Below are positions 61,133 through 64,000 of a stretch of 64,000 nt of DNA, in pieces. This stretch comes from Streptomyces griseoaurantiacus (GTDB taxonomy: Bacteria > Actinomycetota > Actinomycetes > Streptomycetales > Streptomycetaceae), in the NCBI GenBank assembly GCA_014656015.1, contig BNBP01000010.1:62001-126000 (forward strand). Direction: 5' to 3'. Both the position numbers and the translations under genes were made by a program. Below the pieces are notes generated by a model. The model was given only the letters and a program-made list of their open reading frames with translations, had not been told where the DNA came from and made no database searches. Each line of letters opens with the position of its first letter. The stretch's first letter is position 1.

Positions 61133-61489
61133 TCAGCTGAAGGAGTCGCCGCAGGCGCAGGAGCCCGTCGCGTTCGGGTTGTCGATCGTGAAGCCCTGCT
61201 TCTCGATCGTGTCCACGAAGTCGACGGTGGCCCCGCCCAGGTACGGCGCGCTCATGCGGTCGGTGACGACCGCGACCCCGCCGAAGTCCTTCTTCACGTC
61301 GCCGTCGAGCGAGCGCTCGTCGAAGAAGAGCTGGTAGCGCAGGCCGGAGCAGCCGCCGGGCTGGACGGCCACGCGCAGCGCGAGGTCGTCACGGCCTTCC
61401 TGGTCGAGCAGGGCCTTGACCTTGGACGCGGCGGCGTCCGTCAGGATGATGCCGTCGGTGACGGTGGTGGTCTCGTCCGATACGGACAT
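61133..61489 (-). CDS. erpA: Iron-sulfur cluster insertion protein ErpA (A-type carrier)
   Basis: This 118-residue protein has the HesB fold. The three conserved Cys are in VQPGGCSGLRYQL and in the C-terminal ATGSCACGDSFS. It delivers Fe-S clusters to target proteins; its divergent neighbour nadA is itself a 4Fe-4S enzyme. The start is ATG 61489. The 345-bp gap to nadA is the shared control region. Confidence 0.93.
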   Translation of the reverse strand: MSVSDETTTVTDGIILTDAAASKVKALLDQEGRDDLALRVAVQPGGCSGLRYQLFFDERSLDGDVKKDFGGVAVVTDRMSAPYLGGATVDFVDTIEKQGFTIDNPNATGSCACGDSFS

Positions 61490-61697
61490 CTACATCTCTC
61501 CCGGGTTGTACGGAGACTGCTTGCCGACGAGTGCAACCCGCGGGGCCGTGGATTCATTCCGGGCCGGGCGTGTGCTTCTCGTTTCGTCCCGCTTCCTTCT
61601 TCCCCTTCATGCTCGCACACACGTCGCCGGTGGGGACAGGCGCCGCATTCCCGCTTCCGGGCGACCGGGATTCACGTCACATGGACGCGAGGGCCGT

Positions 61698-61735
61698 CGT
61701 CAAACTGACGCGAAGCGGATATGATAATAGCGTCA
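61698..61735 (+). promoter_or_regulatory. Probable nadA promoter with TGACG half-sites
   Basis: TATGATAAT (61720-61728) is the best -10-like sequence in the gap. It is flanked by CGTCA at 61698-61702, TGACG at 61706-61710 and CGTCA at 61731-61735. TGACGC (61706-61711) and GCGTCA (61730-61735) form a dyad that brackets the -10, and CGTCA-AAC-TGACG forms a second, tighter dyad. CCGAC-GAGAA-GTCGG follows at 61738-61752. These suggest repressor control of nadA. The rest of the gap 61490-61834 holds no ORF. Confidence 0.5.
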
Positions 61736-61834
61736 ATCCGACGAGAAGTCGGTTTCGCTCATCCCGTTCGCCCCGCATGCCCCGTCGGTCCGGTGCCCCG
61801 GCCGGCGAGCCGCAGAACAGAAAGGGTGCGTGTC

Positions 61835-63031
61835 GTGACCACCGCCCAGACCACCGAGCTCGACGTACAGCCCTCACCCCTCGCGCTGCTGCTGCTCGGC
61901 CGGGAGGCCGACCCGAGGAGCGAGCGCGGTGTGGAGTGCCCCGGCGACCTGCCCTCGCCGTCCGACCCGGACCTGGTCGAGCGCGCCCGTGCGGCCAAGG
62001 AGAAGCTCGGGGACAAGGTCTTCGTGCTCGGCCACCACTACCAGCGCGACGAGGTCATCCAGTTCGCGGACGTCACCGGCGACTCCTTCAAGCTGGCCCG
62101 GGACGCCGCCGCCCGCCCGGAGGCGGAGTACATCGTCTTCTGCGGCGTGCACTTCATGGCCGAGTCCGCCGACATCCTGACCTCCGCCGAGCAGAAGGTC
62201 GTCCTGCCCGACCTGGCCGCCGGCTGCTCCATGGCCGACATGGCGACGGCCGAGCAGGTCGCCGAGTGCTGGGACGTGCTGACCGAGGCGGGCATCGCCG
62301 AGCAGGTGGTGCCGGTCTCGTACATGAACTCCTCCGCCGACATCAAGGCGTTCACCGGCAAGCACGGCGGCACCATCTGCACCTCCTCCAACGCCCGCCG
62401 CGCCCTGGAGTGGGCCTTCGGCCAGGGGGACCCGGCCTCGACGAAGGTGCTCTTCCTGCCCGACCAGCACCTCGGGCGCAACACCGCCGTGCGCGACATG
62501 GGGATGTCCCTGGAGGACTGCGTCGTCTACAACCCGCACAAGCCGAACGGCGGGCTGACGACGGAGGAGCTGCGGGCCGCCAAGATGATCCTGTGGCGCG
62601 GGCACTGCTCGGTGCACGGCCGCTTCAGCCTGGAGTCGGTGAACGACGTGCGGGCCCGGATCCCCGGCGTCAACGTGCTGGTGCACCCCGAGTGCCGGCA
62701 CGAGGTCGTCGCCGCGGCCGATCACGTGGGCTCGACGGAGTACATCATCAAGGCTCTGGAGGAGGCCCCGGCCGGCTCCAAGTGGGCGATCGGCACGGAG
62801 CTGAACCTGGTCCGGCGGCTGGCGAACCGTTTCGCCCCGGAGGGCAAGGAGATCGTCTTCCTCGACCGCACGGTCTGCTTCTGCTCCACGATGAACCGGA
62901 TCGACCTGCCCCACCTGGTGTGGACCCTGGAGTCGCTGGCGGAGGGCACGCTGGTGAACCGCATCGAGGTGGACGCGGAGACCGAGGCCTTCGCCAAGCT
63001 GGCCCTGGAGCGGATGCTGGCCCTCCCGTAG
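61835..63031 (+). CDS. nadA: Quinolinate synthase
   Basis: This 398-residue NadA makes quinolinate from iminoaspartate and dihydroxyacetone phosphate in NAD synthesis. Motifs: VFVLGHHYQRDEVIQFAD, VFCGVHFMAESADIL and PDLAAGCSMADMATAEQ (one cluster Cys), VVPVSYMNSSADIKAF, VLVHPECRHEVV (Cys) and the last Cys pair in VCFCSTMNRIDLPHL. The start is GTG 61835 with AAAGGG upstream. The nadB and nadC genes do not follow in the window. The hairpin 63068-63098 ends the transcript. Confidence 0.96.
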   Translation: MTTAQTTELDVQPSPLALLLLGREADPRSERGVECPGDLPSPSDPDLVERARAAKEKLGDKVFVLGHHYQRDEVIQFADVTGDSFKLARDAAARPEAEYIVFCGVHFMAESADILTSAEQKVVLPDLAAGCSMADMATAEQVAECWDVLTEAGIAEQVVPVSYMNSSADIKAFTGKHGGTICTSSNARRALEWAFGQGDPASTKVLFLPDQHLGRNTAVRDMGMSLEDCVVYNPHKPNGGLTTEELRAAKMILWRGHCSVHGRFSLESVNDVRARIPGVNVLVHPECRHEVVAAADHVGSTEYIIKALEEAPAGSKWAIGTELNLVRRLANRFAPEGKEIVFLDRTVCFCSTMNRIDLPHLVWTLESLAEGTLVNRIEVDAETEAFAKLALERMLALP

Positions 63032-63067
63032 GCCCTCGCCCCGCCTCGCGCTTCCCGCCGGCCCGTT

Positions 63068-63098
63068 CCGCCCGCCCCGCCGTTCGCGGGGCGGGCGG
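63068..63098. terminator. Hairpin between nadA and the convergent regulator gene
   Basis: CCGCCCGCCCCGC (63068-63080) and GCGGGGCGGGCGG (63086-63098) form a 13-bp perfect stem with a five-base loop. Confidence 0.85.
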
Positions 63099-63148
63099 GG
63101 CGGGCCGGACGCGTCCGGCGGCAGCGGGCCGGTCCGTCCCGGGCGGGC

Positions 63149-63832
63149 TCAGTCCGTCCGGGGGCGGACCAGGCCCGACTCGTAGGCGATGAAGACCAGT
63201 TGGGCCCGGTCCCGGGCGCCGAGCTTGCTCATGGCCCGGTTGACGTGCGTCTTCACCGTCAGCGGACTCACCTCGAGACGCTCGGCGATCTCGTCGTTGG
63301 AGTGGCCGCCCGCGACCTGCACCAGCACCTCGCGCTCGCGGCCGGTGAGCGCGGCCAGCCGTTCCGCGTGCACCCGGTCGCGGCCGTCCTCGTCCGCGTC
63401 GCCCTGTGCCAGGAACCGGGCGATCAGGCCCTTCGTGGCGGCCGGCGAGAGCAGGGCCTCGCCGCCGGCGGCGACCCGGATCGCGTTCAGCAGCTCCTCC
63501 GGCTCCGAGCCCTTGCCCAGGAACCCGGAGGCACCGGCCCGCAGGGACTGCACCACGTACTCGTCGACCTCGAAGGTCGTCAGCATGACCACCCGGACCT
63601 GGGCGAGTGCGGGGTCCGCGCTGATCAGGCGGGTGGCGGCGAGGCCGTCGGTGCCGGGCATGCGGATGTCCATGAGGACGACGTCGGCCGCGCGCTCACC
63701 GGCCAGGCGCACCGCCTCCGCGCCCTCCGAGGCCTCCCCGACGACCTCCATGTCCGGCTCGGAGTCCACGAGCACGCGGAACGCGCTCCGCAGCAGCGCC
63801 TGGTCGTCGGCGAGCAGCACGCGGATCGTCAT
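63149..63832 (-). CDS. NarL/LuxR-family response regulator
   Basis: This 227-residue regulator has a receiver domain (VLLADDQALLRSAFRVLVDS; phospho-Asp in VVLMDIRMPGTDG; Lys in FLGKGSEPEE) and a LuxR helix-turn-helix (LTGREREVLVQVAGGHSNDE, LEVSPLTVKTHVNRAMSKLG). The start is ATG 63832, overlapping the upstream kinase stop by four bases. It is a different subgroup from the regulator at 10556. Targets are unknown. Confidence 0.94.
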   Translation of the reverse strand: MTIRVLLADDQALLRSAFRVLVDSEPDMEVVGEASEGAEAVRLAGERAADVVLMDIRMPGTDGLAATRLISADPALAQVRVVMLTTFEVDEYVVQSLRAGASGFLGKGSEPEELLNAIRVAAGGEALLSPAATKGLIARFLAQGDADEDGRDRVHAERLAALTGREREVLVQVAGGHSNDEIAERLEVSPLTVKTHVNRAMSKLGARDRAQLVFIAYESGLVRPRTD

Positions 63833-64000
63833 GGGCTGTCCTTCGTGGTGGCGGCGGCACGGCGGTCGAGCGGCAGGATCGCATGGACGCGGAAGCCGCC
63901 CCCGTACCGGGGTCCCGCGGTGAGGCTCCCGGCGAGCGCGGTGACCCGCTCGCGCATGCCGAGCAGACCGTGCCCGCCCCTGTCCCCGGGGTGGCCGTCC
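63829..64000 (-). CDS. Sensor histidine kinase (3' end only)
   Basis: The last 56 codons are visible. They contain GHGLLGMRERVTALAGSL, the G2 region of a NarL-type HATPase domain, and FRVHAILPLD near the C-terminus. The gene continues beyond base 64000. Its TGA overlaps the regulator's ATG (ATGA), so the two form a two-component pair. Confidence 0.85.
   Translation of the reverse strand, partial: DGHPGDRGGHGLLGMRERVTALAGSLTAGPRYGGGFRVHAILPLDRRAAATTKDSP

Overview
The window is a stretch of Streptomyces core chromosome. The base composition is very GC-rich, third codon positions are almost all G or C, and GTG and TTG starts are common. Several genes look leaderless. The gene content and order (PASTA kinase, bacterioferritin, class II DAHP synthase, glkA glucokinase, qcrCAB, cta genes, nadA) is what I remember of the S. 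coelicolor chromosome around SCO2110-SCO2166; I could not check that by search. There are no phage genes, transposases, rRNA or tRNA genes.

Layout. 1-5.5 kb: 3' end of a PASTA Ser/Thr kinase, endonuclease IV, a molybdopterin oxidoreductase, the iron-storage pair bfr/bfd with an iron box, and aroH, the first enzyme of the aromatic pathway. 5.5-5.74 kb: a two-repeat, one-spacer type I-E-like CRISPR upstream of aroH. 5.7-13.5 kb: a secreted DUF1906 protein, a trpL attenuator with a fused anthranilate synthase, pfkA, a NarL-type two-component pair and a PlsC acyltransferase. 13.5-27.4 kb: FG-GAP protein, esterase, membrane protein, EEP phosphatase, glucokinase, DUF5304 protein, ArsA-like ATPase, SRPBCC protein, metallophosphoesterase, acyl-CoA ligase and two mannosyltransferase-like proteins. 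27.4-34.1 kb: a sugar ABC uptake operon with an intracellular GH3 glycosidase, controlled by a divergent LacI regulator through CGAA-N-TTCG operators. 34-45.4 kb: HSL hydrolase, PucR-type regulator, metalloprotease lipoprotein, twin NlpC/P60 hydrolases, NYN protein, rhomboid, and a class V aminotransferase behind a SAM-IV riboswitch. 45.3-56.1 kb: trpD, then the respiratory bc1-aa3 cluster (qcrB/A/C, ctaE, ctaF/D/C), interrupted by a receiver-like protein and an L,D-transpeptidase. 56-64 kb: a cysteine desulfurase-TusA fusion, a PfkB kinase, a large anchored protein, erpA, nadA, and the start of another two-component pair.

The most unusual feature is the mini-CRISPR at 5615-5704. Its two 29-nt repeats are separated by a 32-nt spacer, the exact type I-E geometry. 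The spacer matches codons 90-100 of the adjacent aroH at 26 of 32 positions. All six mismatches fall on third codon positions. Four of them fall on the guide positions (12, 18, 24, 30) that Cascade flips out and does not read, and the first eight seed bases match perfectly. No cas genes lie in the window. My reading is that the element encodes a dedicated crRNA for Cascade-mediated repression of DAHP synthase rather than an immune memory. Aromatic biosynthesis in this window would then carry three kinds of RNA-level control: this crRNA, the trpL attenuator on anthranilate synthase, and the SAM-IV riboswitch on the aminotransferase next to trpD.
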